A stretch of 64,000 bases of DNA from Lampris incognitus. Its lineage: Eukaryota; Chordata; Actinopteri; Lampriformes; Lampridae. The stretch lies in NCBI RefSeq assembly GCF_029633865.1, contig NC_079230.1, positions 30,532,666-30,596,665 on the forward strand. The letters run 5' to 3'. Both the position numbers and the translations under genes were made by a program. The notes below the pieces were generated by a model. It was given only the letters and a program-made list of their open reading frames with translations. It ran no database searches and had not been told where the DNA came from. Shown here in pieces: positions 1 to 13,600 of the stretch. Numbering within the stretch: position 1 is the first letter of the stretch; each line of letters starts with the position of its first letter.

Positions 1-3000
1 CGTTTGTTGTGTGACAAGCAGTGAGGATTATAGTGTTATTACCTCACAATAAACAGAGTTTAGGCAAGCCCCTCTCTCCCTGCCCTTCTAACAGCTGTGT
101 CCCACTAAACGTGAAATGCCTGGAAACCAATCCGCCTTCATCCACTTTTTTTTGGGGGGGGGGTTCCTCCTTTTTTCTCCCCAATTGTACCCAGCCAATT
201 ATCCCACTCTTCCAAGCCTATCCGGTCTCTGCTCCACCCCCCCTCTGCCGATGTGGGGAGGGCTGCAGACTACCACATGCCTCCCCCCATACATGTGGAG
301 TCGCCAGCCGCTTCTTTTCACTTGACAGTGAGGAGTTTCACCAGGGGGCATAGCGCGTGGGGGGATCACGCTATTCCCCCCAGTTCCCCCTCCCCAACGA
401 ACAGGCGTCCCAACAAACCACAGGAGGCGCTAGTGCAGCGTCCAGGACACATACCCACATCCGTCTGCCCACCCGCAGACACGGCCAATTGTGTCGGTAG
501 GGACGCCGACCAAGCCGGAGGTAACACGGGGATTCGAACCGGAGATCCCCATGTTGGTAGGCAACGGAATAGACACTACGCTACCCAGACCTCCAAATAT
601 CACAATATTTTTCACTGAATACATCGATACCTGAGAGGTGGTGATGTTTTGGGGATTAATCTTGATGCTTTCATAAAGTTGATAAACGAGTATTAGTAAT
701 GTGGTGACGACCAAGCGGGTGGCTTCATTTCACTGAGCCACAATGGTCAGAACAAGGTGATTGACAGGCAACTATTCAACACGCCCACAAGCAGATGCTT
801 CACTGGGGTGACGCGAGTCCATTCGGATTCGCTGTGTTTAGTGGGCCACGGCCGTAACTCCTGTCCTGTGGTGTCTTTGGGTGTTTGTGCAGTACCTCGT
901 GGAAGGGTGCAGCAGTCCATCACTGGTTGAGCTGGACAGCAGTTTCTGGCTGCTGGCGCAGCGCTCTGAGCAGCAAACCTGGTTCAGCTCCCGCGCTGCA
1001 CTCGGGTTCACTGGATGGGACAGTTCGGCTGCTGGTTAGTTTTGCCACAGTGGTCCATTACAGAACCCCCAGTATGTCATGACGTTAATGTGGACGCTCA
1101 TGTGAGAATTATCTTTGAATTTATTGACAACCCATGACCCAGTACTTCGCCAAAAAGCGGAAAGGCTGGTGTAAGTTGAGGCTGTCCCTCTTTTCCATGC
1201 TTCCTGCATCGGCATGAGCTTGTGCAGGTGGTCTATTTTTAGAGGCTAGGGCAAGGATCACCCACCTGTGATGAGCTGCTGTTTGAGCAATGGAATGATC
1301 CGGTCATGGAAATCGATCCTGCGTAGTGCGTCGGCCAGCGATGACTTCAGCAGTATGATCTCATCTTCCTGAGCCTGCAGACGTACCTCCATCATGGAAG
1401 CTTGGTCCGGGAACTCGGGGCTGCTGCCAGCTGACGCGCCATCTGTTTAAACACAGGTTAGCTGATGAGGAAAGCAAAGGTCTCTCTCCCTCGTTTCTTT
1501 TTGTCCGCTACCCCGAGCTCGTGTATAGAGAGACTGCAGAGAGAATGGCAGCGCCGTCATACCTACAACTTCCCTACTACAACTACGACTTCCCTACTAC
1601 AACTACGACTTGCCTACTACAACTACGACTTGCCTACTACAACTACGACTTCCCTACTACAACTACGACTTGCCTACTACAACTACGACTTCCCTACTAC
1701 AACTATGACTTGTCTACTACAACTACGACTTGCCTACTACAACTACGACTTCCCTACTAAAACTACGACTTCCCTACTACAACTACGACTTCCCTACCAA
1801 AACTACAACTTCCCTACTACAACTACGACTTCCCTACTAAAACTACGACTTCCCTACTACAACTACGACTTGTCTACTACAACTATGACTTCCCTACCAA
1901 AACTACAACTTCCCTACTACAACTACGACTTCCCTACTACAACTACGACTTCCCTACTACAACTACGACTTGCCTACTACAACTACGACTTGCCTACTAC
2001 AACTACGACTTGCCTACTACAACTACGACTTCCCTACTACAACTATGACTTCCCTACTACAACTATGACTTGCCTACTACAACTACGACTTCCCTACTAA
2101 AACTACGACTTCCCTACTACAACTACGACTTCCCTACTACAACTACGACTTCCCTACAACTACGACTTCCCTACTACAACTACGACTTCCCTACTACAAC
2201 TATGACTTGCCTACTACAACTACGACTTCCCTACTACAACTACGACTTCTCTACTACAACTACGACTTCCCTACTACAACTACGACGTCCCTACAACTAC
2301 GACTTCCCTACTACAACTACGACTTCCCTACTACAACTACGACTTCCCTACTACAACTACGACTTGCCTACTACAACTACGACTTGCCTACTACAACTAA
2401 GACTTGCCTACTACAACTACGACTTCCCTACTACAACTACGACTTCCCTACTACAACTATGACTTCCCTACTACAACTACGACTTGCCTACTACAACTAC
2501 GACTTCCCTACTACAACTACGTCTTCCCTACTACAACTACGACTTCCCTACTACAACTACGACTTGCCTACTACAACTACGACTTTCCTACTACAACTAC
2601 GACTTCCCTACTAAAACTACGACTTCCCTACTAAAACTACGACTTCCCTACTACAACTACGACTTCCCTACTACAACTACGACTTCCCTACTAAAACTAC
2701 GTCTCATTCTCATTCTTCTATAACATAGTATTCTGCTCACACACAAGGTATACTTTAGAGAGAGAGAGAGAGAGAGAGAGAGGCAGAGAGACAGAGTGAG
2801 AGAGAGAGAGAAATGGAGAGAGAGAGCAAGAGTGAGATTACGAGAGAGACAGACAGGGAGAGACAAAGAGAGAAAGAGAGCGATGAAGAGAGAGAACGAG
2901 AGAGATGGAGAGAAAGAGCGAGAGACAGAGAGAGACGGAGAGAGAGAGGGGGAGAGAGACAAAGAGAGAGAGAAAGACGGAGAGAGAGAGAGACAGAGAG

Positions 3001-3201
3001 AGAGCGAGAGACGGAGACAGAGAGAGACAGAAACGGTGAGAGACGGCGAGAGAGAGTCGGGGAGAGAGACAAAGAGAGAGAGAAAGACGGAGAGGGAGAG
3101 ACAGAGAGAGAGAGAGAGACGGAGAGAGAGAGACAGAAACGGCGAGAGACGGCGAGAGAGAGTCGGGGAGAGAGACAAAGAGAGAGAGAAAGACGGAGAG
3201 G

Positions 3202-3237
<36 letters not shown>

Positions 3238-3390
3238 CGGAGAGAGAGTGAGACAGAGAGAGGGAGAGAGACAAAGAGAGAGAGAAAGACGGAGAGAGAG
3301 AGACAGAGAGAGAGAGAGACAGAGAGAGAGAGAGATAGACGGAGCGAGAGTGAGACAGAGAGGGGGAGAGAGACAAAGAGAGAGAAAGAC

Positions 3391-3423
<33 letters not shown>

Positions 3424-5271
3424 CAGAGAGAGAGTGAGACAGAGAGGGGGAGAGAGACAAAGAGAGAGAGAAAGACGGAGAGAGAGAGACAGAGAGAGAG
3501 ACAGAGAGAGAGACGGAGAGAGTGAGACAGAGAGGGGGAGAGAGACAAAGAGAGAGAAAGACGGAGCGAGAGAGACAGAGAGAGCGAGAGACGGCAAAAG
3601 AGAGAGAGTCGGGGAGAGACAAAGAGAGAGAGAGAGAGAGCGAGACAGAGAGAAAGAGAGAGACAGAGAGAGAGAGAGAGTGTGTGTGTGTGTGTGTGTG
3701 CATGGTGGGTTTGGAACTGAATGAATCCTCATGTTTGTCAGGGGACTGAATCCCTCTGTTCATGTGTGTGTGTGTGTGTGTGTCATGGAACAGAGCCGTG
3801 CAGGTCAGAGGTCAGAGGTCAAGGGAATAATCAAAAGCTGTCTCAAGTCGTCCAGCCCAACTGTTTCTGCGCTCCACTCACAGAGTGTGCATGATTCGAA
3901 AGGCACCGCATTCTTTTGCTCGGCCATTTGCAGCGCTGCGTTTGCGTTACCGTCCAGCGAAGCACAACCGCACAACAGTCGGCAAATTCTGGGAAACGCT
4001 TCGCCCACACAGAAAGAAGCGGCGGAGAGGCACTTAGTCACCACTCCTCCCCGCACAGGCACTTTAGAGCTCGTTAAGAGAAGCACATCCAAAACCTGGA
4101 ATTACGCAACGCCAGAAGGCCCGGCGGCAGTGCTTTAACCGGCGGGGCGCGGGTCCTCGGGCTCGCCCAGCAGAGGCCAGGCCCCGTGCTGCCCTGAAAG
4201 GGTTAAAAGGAAAGCAGGCCTGCAGCTCTGAGTCACGCCATGCGAACAAGGAAGGAAACGATAAGTGAGATTCAGTTTAGATACCGACCTACCAGGCCTG
4301 AGAGAAGGTTCTGGAAGGAGGACTAAGGAGGGGACAGAGGACAGTGTCAGATGTAAATGAGCGGTGCAGTAGATGACTTGGATGGAGGGATGAAGAAGAG
4401 CGAGAGCGGTGTGACGGGTAGGTAGGTCGAAATGGAGAGGGCTGATGCGTCACTCCGGCGTGGGATTTACAGGGGGGAGGAAGAGCAACGCCGGGCCAAC
4501 AGGAGGAGGAGGAGGAGGAGGAGGAGGAAGAAGAAGAAGGAGTGTCGCGCCAACGAAATCAAGCACACAGTTGCATGCGACGCTGTGGAAACGGGCGCAG
4601 CGTGGCGACGGTAGGAAGCCCCGCCCTTCCCTGGAAGCCGGTCGGACCTGGTTGCTGCGAGTCGACTGGCGTAGCCCCAGCGTCAGCCGCGCTTGCCAAG
4701 AGGGTGACGTAAAAGCCCCAGGGGGTCTTAAAGACTAGAGGTCTGCAAGCCCGCCAGGTCCCGACGGGTGCCGACATGCTGAGCCGATTCGGGCCGGGTT
4801 CAGGCCCCAGCAATCGATACAAATTCCATCTCAATCACACAAAAAAGCAACAATTTCACAACGATAATTGTAATTCTTCGTGAAACGTAATGACAGACAC
4901 ACTTTTTTATGACTGACAGGCTTGAAGAGAGACTCGGTCAAGGACTCGGCACCAAATAAGAGAGCCTTAGAACAGCCCAGAGCTGGGAATGTGGATTTGT
5001 GTACATGGTATTTTATCACAAGGTTGGCAAATAAGCTATTGTTGTGAACACAACCCGTAATAACATTTTCACAGCCAATCACAATTTGTTGAAAACACAA
5101 CCCTGCTGATTTGTCCAAAGTCTGATGGAACAAGAGCAACCATAAAATAAATGGATCAGCGTTTCATAATCAGTATTATAAAAACTACATTTGGCATCTA
5201 TACCCAAAACTATAGTTGGAGGGATATATATATATACATATATATATATATATCCCTCCAACCATAGTTTC

Positions 5272-5338
<67 letters not shown>

Positions 5339-7584
5339 TTTTTTCTTCATCCCTATTGCACTGGCCCTCCACCATAAGACCACGTCAAGTGGCCCGCGGG
5401 TAATTTGAGTTTGAGACCCCGGATGTAGGCTAATAATTTCACATTTGGAGATATTGAGTCTCAGACCTGATGCTTGTGAGAAATGTTCTAAGAAATAATG
5501 CAGTACCATCAGCCAGTTGGGTGACCCTTATTTCTCGATGAAACATCAATATGGCTTGAATTTTGGGACAGTTTAATAAGAATCGAAATAATAATTCTGT
5601 CACAATAACAAAGAGAAAGGGAGAAATTGGACATCCTTGGCATACAGCTCGATGTATTAGGAATCTTTTAGAAGTATTAGGATATAACATAACACAACGA
5701 TGTATGTCCTTGTAGGATATTTTAACCATGGATATGAATTTTTCTCCAAAACCAAAGGCTGAAGCACTTTAAATAGGAACTGAAAGTGGGAATTTACCAG
5801 AAGTGGATGCGGCACACCTTGTGATTACCAGCCAACGTAAAGGTTATCGTTGTACCATGTCTAGTTGCAACAACTAGACATGGTTTTGGCCCCATTTTGG
5901 CATTGTTCAGCACTGGTACATAATAGGACGTGACGTTTGGTCTTTGTGATATTTGTCCCGCCCCTCCTCCACTGTGATTGGATGACTGAGTAAAAAGTGA
6001 CAGTGGCAAGCCCAGTGTTTCACCCTAAGTTGAGCATTTTTCAACTCCGAGTGACCAGAGAAAACGCCGAACGTGTAGCACCCAGCACAGAATAGATGCT
6101 CCGCGCCCCGTCACGCAGCATTCCCCTGCAAACAATTCAAAAATAATCTACCTGGGGGCGCCCCGGTGGCTCACCTGGTAGAGGGGTACCACATAAGGCT
6201 GAGTCCTTACCACTGTGGCCTGGCTTGGAATGCAGCCCGGATGCGTTAATGTGCATCAGAGAGAGTTTAAAGTGATATTGTGTTGGTTTCGGGTCAGGCT
6301 CGGGCGGAAAAATTGCCGACTTCGTCGACCACGGGCCAGACTAGTGCTGGAGCTTTGGGCCTGTGCAGGCACCCATTAAAGACCCGGTGGAACGTTAAGA
6401 CATATCGGGGACATAATTCACGGCATCTCTTTATGCATGCTCAATAATCCAGGTAAGGAAATCCCCAGAAAGGTGAATCAGTCCATCTGGACACAACGTT
6501 TGAGAGACAAGTTTCATCATCATCTAAGTGACCTCTTCAGTCTCACCTGACTGCAGGTACCCCCACCCTTATAAACAATACAGTGACTGCAGGTACCCTC
6601 ACCCTTATAAACAATACAGCGGCATAACGACTGAAAACAACAATCGTTTTCATATGCAAATTACTGTGACCATTAAATAGTGTGACAGTGGCCATGTGTA
6701 CTACTCACAGAGGGTTGGGGAATAGTTGCAATCACAGCACTGTAAGATGGTGACAGGTGAGGATGAGGAGGTGCACATCCTTGATAGGGAGGAACGCTGG
6801 TTTGAACAGGGAGTCAAAGAGGCCATCGACTATGTGACGAGGGAACGAGCGTCCCTGAACCGAGGGGGTAAGAGTACATCTAGGCTCTCAGGGCAAAAAT
6901 AACTACTTTACACAAAAAAGCAAGACAAACGATGACATGACAGCACCTTTACTTCGCTCGTTTCTCATTCGTGGTTTCCGCTCCTCCTTTACAGTCTTGT
7001 TTTGTTTTTGTATTGCTCACAGTTTTAGCTTCTCGTTTACAGGTCTTTTGCTTTCAGACTCTTTGGCCCTAAATTGACAACGTAGCCTTTTCTGTTAGTA
7101 TCGCTCATCAGTAAGAAATGTGCTACCGCAGGCCGGCCCAAAGGCCATCACCCCTCCCCATGATTAGATTTACTTTAACAGCATAAATCACATGGATTAT
7201 TCTTTACACCCAACAAACAGGCCTGTGATGGTCTACCGACCTGTCCAGGCTGTCTCCCCAGCCTCCGCCCGGTCCCTCCCGACCTGTCCAGGCTGTCTCC
7301 CCAGCCTCCGCCCGGTCCCTCCCGACCTGTCCAGGCTGTCTCCCCAGCCTCCGCCCGGTCCCTCCCGACCTGTCCAGGCTGTCTCCCCAGCCTCCGCCCG
7401 GTCCCTACCGAGCTGTCCAGGCTGTCTCCCCAGCCTCCGCCCGGTCCCTACCGAGCTGTCCAGGCTGTCTCCCCAGCCTCCGCCCGGTCCCTCCCGAGCT
7501 GTCCAGGCTGTCTCCCCAGCCTCCGCCCGGTCCCTACCGGGACAGACCCTCACAACGTGGAACCCTAAATTGAACTAAGCAGGT

Positions 7585-7661
<77 letters not shown>

Positions 7662-10600
7662 GTATGTATGGATTATTACAAACACAGTGATTTTTATCCC
7701 GATTGGACTTGTCTCTCAGTGGCGGCCACTCCCTTGGTGTACTTTCACTGCAGATCTCTCATCAAGCACAACATCTGTCGGAGTATTACACACAACATAT
7801 TGTGTGTTCACAATCCCTTTATGACCAGATAAGGATGGTGTCTCTGCAGAATGCTCATCAGACATGTAATCCTTAATTTCTGGTCCAACATTCCTCAGTC
7901 TGGTAAATTTGTCATCACCATAGCAACCTCTGGCCGCTGGCCAGTGTAAGGAGAGGAAGTGTATTGTCATGTAATAGAAGCAGCTTGTTGGGAACTTCCC
8001 ATCAGGTCACATGCTATCTCTGTAGAAACAACAAAAAAAAAAAATTGGTGAGTTTGAGCAGGATGTGTGTGGTGTAAAAAAAAAAAAAAACCGTAATAAG
8101 TCCAGAGACTGGTCACGTGTCACATGGGCTGCATTTCAGATTGTTCATGCACGTGTGAGGACTCACAAACACATGTGCAAGCAAGATATAGTCAAGTCAA
8201 TTCTATTTGTATAGCCCAATATCCCAAATACCAAATTTGCCTCAGGGGGCTTTACAGCAACACAACATCCTGTCCTCAGACCCTCGCATCGGATAAGAAA
8301 CAACTTCCTAAAAAAAAAACCTTAAACAGGGAGAAAAAATAAACAGATGTAGAACTGTATAAACCCTTTGCCAACACACAGGATATGAAGTTACACGATC
8401 TATGCCACGCTCCAGAGTGTACGGTCACACTTTAGGATCAGTTCAGACAACAAGCTACATTCTGTATGTGTGTGTTGTGTGTAAAATGTGATGGGGTCCC
8501 TTAGTGTACATGCATACGCAGAGGAGGGTGTCATCTGCCATGCTGTGTCTGCAGAATTGTTGCACCGCCTTATCCGGACAGGCCCGAGAGCGTCCACATG
8601 GACTGTGCAGCCCAGGCCGACAGGACCTCCGAGAGAAACGGAAGGTCTGGGCCTGGTTTGTTATAGGTGTCCTAAAGCTGCACGCGCTCGCATGATAAAC
8701 AATTACAGCATTCCTTTCCCTCTTTTGCGAGGCTGCCGTTGGGGAACGTGGGAAAGCAGAAACACATGCTCAACGCTCCCTCCTTCTAATTGCTGTTGTG
8801 GGCCCAATGCCTCCTTTCTGACGTGGAAATGAGGTGCCTCAAAGACCCTCCATCTTGAGTAAATAAACAAAGCTTCCCTCCACAACAGAAGGGAAATCAC
8901 TCCAGCCTGAGTCACAGACCGCGATGGATAAGCACACTGATGCTCGCTTTGCAGTCGTCCATACGCACAAAAGCCCTTCTCCAGAAACTATAATCTTCTT
9001 CGTTGATGGTGGTTTTGTTGCCGCAGCCCGTTGTGTACACAGAATACCTCTATTGGGGTGCGGAGTGTCTTATCTTCTTGGATGAATGCATGTGCTTAAG
9101 ATTCACTATGCATGGGCCTACCCCTTGCAGTTTAATTCAGGGGAAATGGACCATCTCAAATTCAGTGGAATGAAAGATAAGCACATGACGCCACACTGAC
9201 GAGAGCGCATATCCTGACCGCCACAGATGCTCTTGCACAACCTGATGGAAGATAGCGAAGACCTGGAAACTTGATGAGAGGGTCGAACCAAGTCCCCTTT
9301 GAGTGTACTTGTGGTACACCATGGCTGGGTGTTGAAGTTTACTGCGTAGAGAACGAGGCAGGGAGGGAGCCAGATAATTAGCAACATCTACAAACACAAG
9401 ATACCACGGAAAGATCTCAGCTGTGGTTTCCAGCTGCACAGGGGAGTCGTGATGGTGGTCATGTGGCGAACGGTCTACAAGTATCTGGCCACCTTGAGTG
9501 CAAGGTCACACATGAGTGTCTAAGGAGAACGAACAGGCTGGAAACGAAAACCTTCTTACTTATAAAACCCTTCACAAACTGGCTCCCCCATACCTCACCG
9601 ACCTCCTCTGCCCCTACCAACCCTCTCGGTCCCTCAGATTCACCTCAGCCTCCCTTCTCTCTACCCCCAGGTCCAACCTCCGCGGCTTTGATGACCGAGC
9701 CTTCTCCGGGGCAGCTCCCAGGCTCTGGAACTCACTCCCTCAAATCATTAGAGACTCAGAATCCCTCCCACTCTTCCCATCCCATCTCAAGACACACCTT
9801 TTCTCCACTGCCTTCTCGTGCCCCCCCCCCCCCGTCTTCTCATCCACCTCTGGTCTGGGGTTGGCTGGGGACCGAGCGCTCGACCTGCCCCCTCTCAACT
9901 CCCTCCCCAAGCGCATCGGACACTGCTGCGGGGTGCCCACATTCAGGTCATTGGTCGGGACTCACCTCTTCAGACCTCATCAGTGATTTATGATGTTTGT
10001 TTTTCTTGCCCTTTTGTATCTGTCCAAGTGGGAGAGTACTGCTGGCATCGTGTGTGGCAACACAGACATACCCCTGTATGTCTGTGTTGTGTTCATCTGT
10101 CGTCTTGTTTCACCCCGTTTATTGTAAAGCCACTTTGAGTATCAGAAAAGCACTATATAAGATTAATTTATTATTATTATTATTATTATTATAATGGAAC
10201 GGACAAGGGACAAAAGGCTTGTATGGCTACACAGAATAACAAGAAGTCTACATCAGAAACCAGGAACTGACAGCCTGCATAGACTCTCCCCTACATATGC
10301 ACTGAAATCCTTTGCAAGAACTGCCAACTTCTCACATGGAAGCACCTCCAGCAGGAATGTGGGGCGTGCTGTCCAACTGTCCCCTCACACTAAATCTGAG
10401 GACTTAACTTTAGTTCAGGGAACAACATCTTCAGAGGTTGCACGAGTTTCTGATGTGTCTAAGGCGCAAGCTGACAGTCTTCTCATGTGACTTCCATATG
10501 GCACACACACCCAGGCATAGTCACTCACACACGGTCAGCAGAGAATTCCAACCACTTCCTACCTCGGGCAAACACAGTGTGTGGAGGTGTCTTGATGCAT

Positions 10601-13600
10601 GAACTCACAGAAGGTGAATCAGCTCATCTGGACGCAAGGTTGACTGACAGACACGTGAGACACCTCTTCAGTCTCACCTGGCTGCACAACAACTTTGTGG
10701 AAGAAAAACAGTTACAGAGCTGCAGCTACCGCATTAAAACGAGTTTTAGATCAATTGCACAAAAAAAAAAAAAAAAAAGGTACGATAAGATCTACCATGA
10801 TGACTGGTCATCATGACCGCTCGTAATTTGCGCGTGATGGTGCGCGTCATGTGACTATTTATGACGTGTTGGTCGCGTCATTTCCTTCGTGAAGCTCGTT
10901 GCTGTGTCCTAGAAACACACTAGCGTCCTCCAGTGCAGAGAAGTTGTCTAAAATTGACGTGTGATTATGTCCAACATGTCTGGGTACAGACGCACCATGA
11001 CCACCACCGAGGCGCTGCAGTAATTACAGGCGTTGGACAGCGGCCATTTTAAATCGTTTGAAAATAGTATTAAAGTTGTTGAAATGTTAATTTTGGTGTC
11101 AGTTAGTTTCATAACAGACATAATGCGTTAATATCTCAACTGGGTGTTTACCTTGACAGAGTATAGAGTTTAAAAACCGTGGACCGCCCACGGTCGTTTT
11201 CGGTGGGAGTGAAATCCTGGTCGTAGTTACAATGGCCATGTGTACTATTCACAGAGGATTGGCACAAACAGAGCAATATAGTGTACCCTGTTAAGTGCCA
11301 GGAGGGATGCCGTGACTTGTACATCGGGGAAACTAAACAGACGCTGGCCAAGAGGATGACACAACACTGGAGAGCTAACACATCAGGCCAGGACTCCACA
11401 GTCTACACCATCTACAGGCCAGGACTCCGCAGTCTACACCATCTACAGGCCAGGACTCCGCAGTCTACACCATCTACAGGCCAGGACTCCGCAGTCTACA
11501 CCATCTATAGGCCAGGACTCCGCAGTCTACACCATCTACAGGCCAGGACTCCGCAGTCTACACCATCTACAGGCCAGGACTCCGCAGTCTACACCATCTA
11601 CAGGCCAGGACTCCGCAGTCTACACCATCTACAGGCCAGGACTCCGCAGTCTACACCATCTACAGGCCAGGACTCCGCAGTCTACACCATCTACAGGCCA
11701 GGACTCCGCAGTCTACACCATCTACAGGCCAGTGGCCACTCTTTCAAGAATGAGGATGTTCACGTCCTTCATAGGGAGGAACGCTAGTTTGAACGGGGAG
11801 TCAAAGAGGCAATCTCTGTGAAGAGGGAACGACCATCCCTGAACCAAGGGGGACTAAGAATACATCTGTCACCATCTTACAATGATGTGATTGCAAACAT
11901 TCCTCAATCCTCTGTGAATAGTACACATGGCCATTGTAACTCTAGTTAATGGTCACACCCATATTTGCATATGAAGCTTATCGTTGGTGTCGGTCGTTAT
12001 GCTGCTGTATTGTTTATAAGGGTGAGATACCTGCAGTCAGATGAGACTGAAGAGGTCACTTGGATGATGATGAAACATATCTGTCAATAAACGTGTCCAG
12101 ATGAACTGATTCAACCTTCTGTGTGTAGAAATGTGATGCTGGCCTAACACATGCATTAACATAATTTCCGACTTTTAGAAGGAACATGAGTCAGCCTCAC
12201 ACACAAGTGAGTCAATCTGGCCATAAAATGAACAGAATCTGGCAGACTGTGCACTTGTGTAATATTAACTTCTGTTTGCGTCCATGACCAAATGATTTTT
12301 GTGAGAAGAAATGGACAAATAAGAAACGGAGCAATCTCTGTGCTATTGCCAACTGTCTGAAATCAAGTCAAAGTTACGTCTTGATGCTCAAGAATCCAGG
12401 TAAGGAAATCACAGAAAGTTGAATCAGTTCATCTGGACAAAACGTTTATTGAGAGAAACGTTTCATCACTCAAATAATACCCCTCTCACACTGGCCAAAA
12501 ATTGGTGGTCAACATTACATTGACCAAAGGTGGCTGTTAGCGGGTTTTTAGGCCAGTGTGAGAAGGGTATAAGTGACCTCTTCAGCTTTATGAGCTTTTT
12601 AGCTATAAAATCAATGCTGGGATGGTAAAGCTACTGCAAAATGCTAACTTTTCACCTATTTGCATACAGTTAGTTACCCACTTCTCCTGGATCTCCACCT
12701 TGCCGTGGTGGAGAAGTTTGCATGTACCAATGATCCCAAGAGCTGTGCCGTCCGGAGCTTGGCTTTCGGTTAGGATCACCCAAGGCGGATAGGTCAAGGG
12801 TGGGGTTCCAGCCGAAGCATGATCCAACAAAGACCTCAACGGTGGAACTGGCGAAAGATGTCTCCAAGTCACAACGGCAGTGAAGGTGAATGAAGGCTGC
12901 AACAGAGGGTGGTCCCCAATCGTCTTGGTTCTCCATGCCGTTGGACTCCGGACACCCCCTGCCAAGGACCGCGTGGTGGCTGAAGGCACATCAGCCTCTC
13001 CACATAAAAAGCTGTTATGCAAAGGTGTCCTCCTGCAAGTATACCCACAAGGACCTAGAAGGAGGACAGTCATACTCGACCCTGAGTGACCGCCGATGAT
13101 GAGGAGTCTGCCCAACCTGAGCAGTACGACTGCTGCCTACTACAACAAACCAAGTTAATAAGACTTGCACACACACTTCATCTCAATTAAATGTTGGGTT
13201 TACTTAAAAATGTTTTGTCAACTGGTGCCACACAACTCCGTTAAGTTGTTTCTAATTCCTTGAGCACATGTTAATGACTCAAGTTACTTGAAGTTACCTA
13301 ACACAAGATCCTGGAACAAGTTGGCACATTTTTAAGTAAATCCAGCATTTTGTTTTTTTTTGAGGGTATCTATGAAACCAGTCTCCCAAGTAAAGGGATT
13401 TCATGCTAACTTAAACATGGATCTGGATAGAGCAGTAGTGGGTGTGGCGGCATCAAACTGGCAGTCACGTTTCCCCATCGTGAAGGCTGGATGACACATT
13501 TGCCCTGAAAACGTGTAGGATTGATGGCGGCAGAGACTTAAAAAGCCACGTTTGCAAGCCTCGAGGTGGTTTTGCACAGCGCTTCAGTCTCGGGCCTCCA

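Noticed and set aside
885-1082. Plus-strand ORF YLVEGCSSPSLVELDSS region as an exon
   Set aside because: The minus-strand reading matches the EML splice phase better. The plus product has no recognised similarity.
1465-2723. Overlapping ORFs of 76-211 codons (LPYYNYDFPTTTTTSLL-type)
   Set aside because: Products of the stop-free 20-bp minisatellite, with no start or splice context.
2657-3763. Ser/Leu-rich and Arg/Glu-rich ORFs up to 368 codons
   Set aside because: Translation of a (GA)n array in several frames.
7192-7578. Pro/Ser-rich ORF of 128 codons
   Set aside because: Spans the 43-bp minisatellite only.
10194-10490. 98-codon ORF MERTRDKRLVW...
   Set aside because: Starts in the LINE tail. 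No recognised family, no splice or promoter context.
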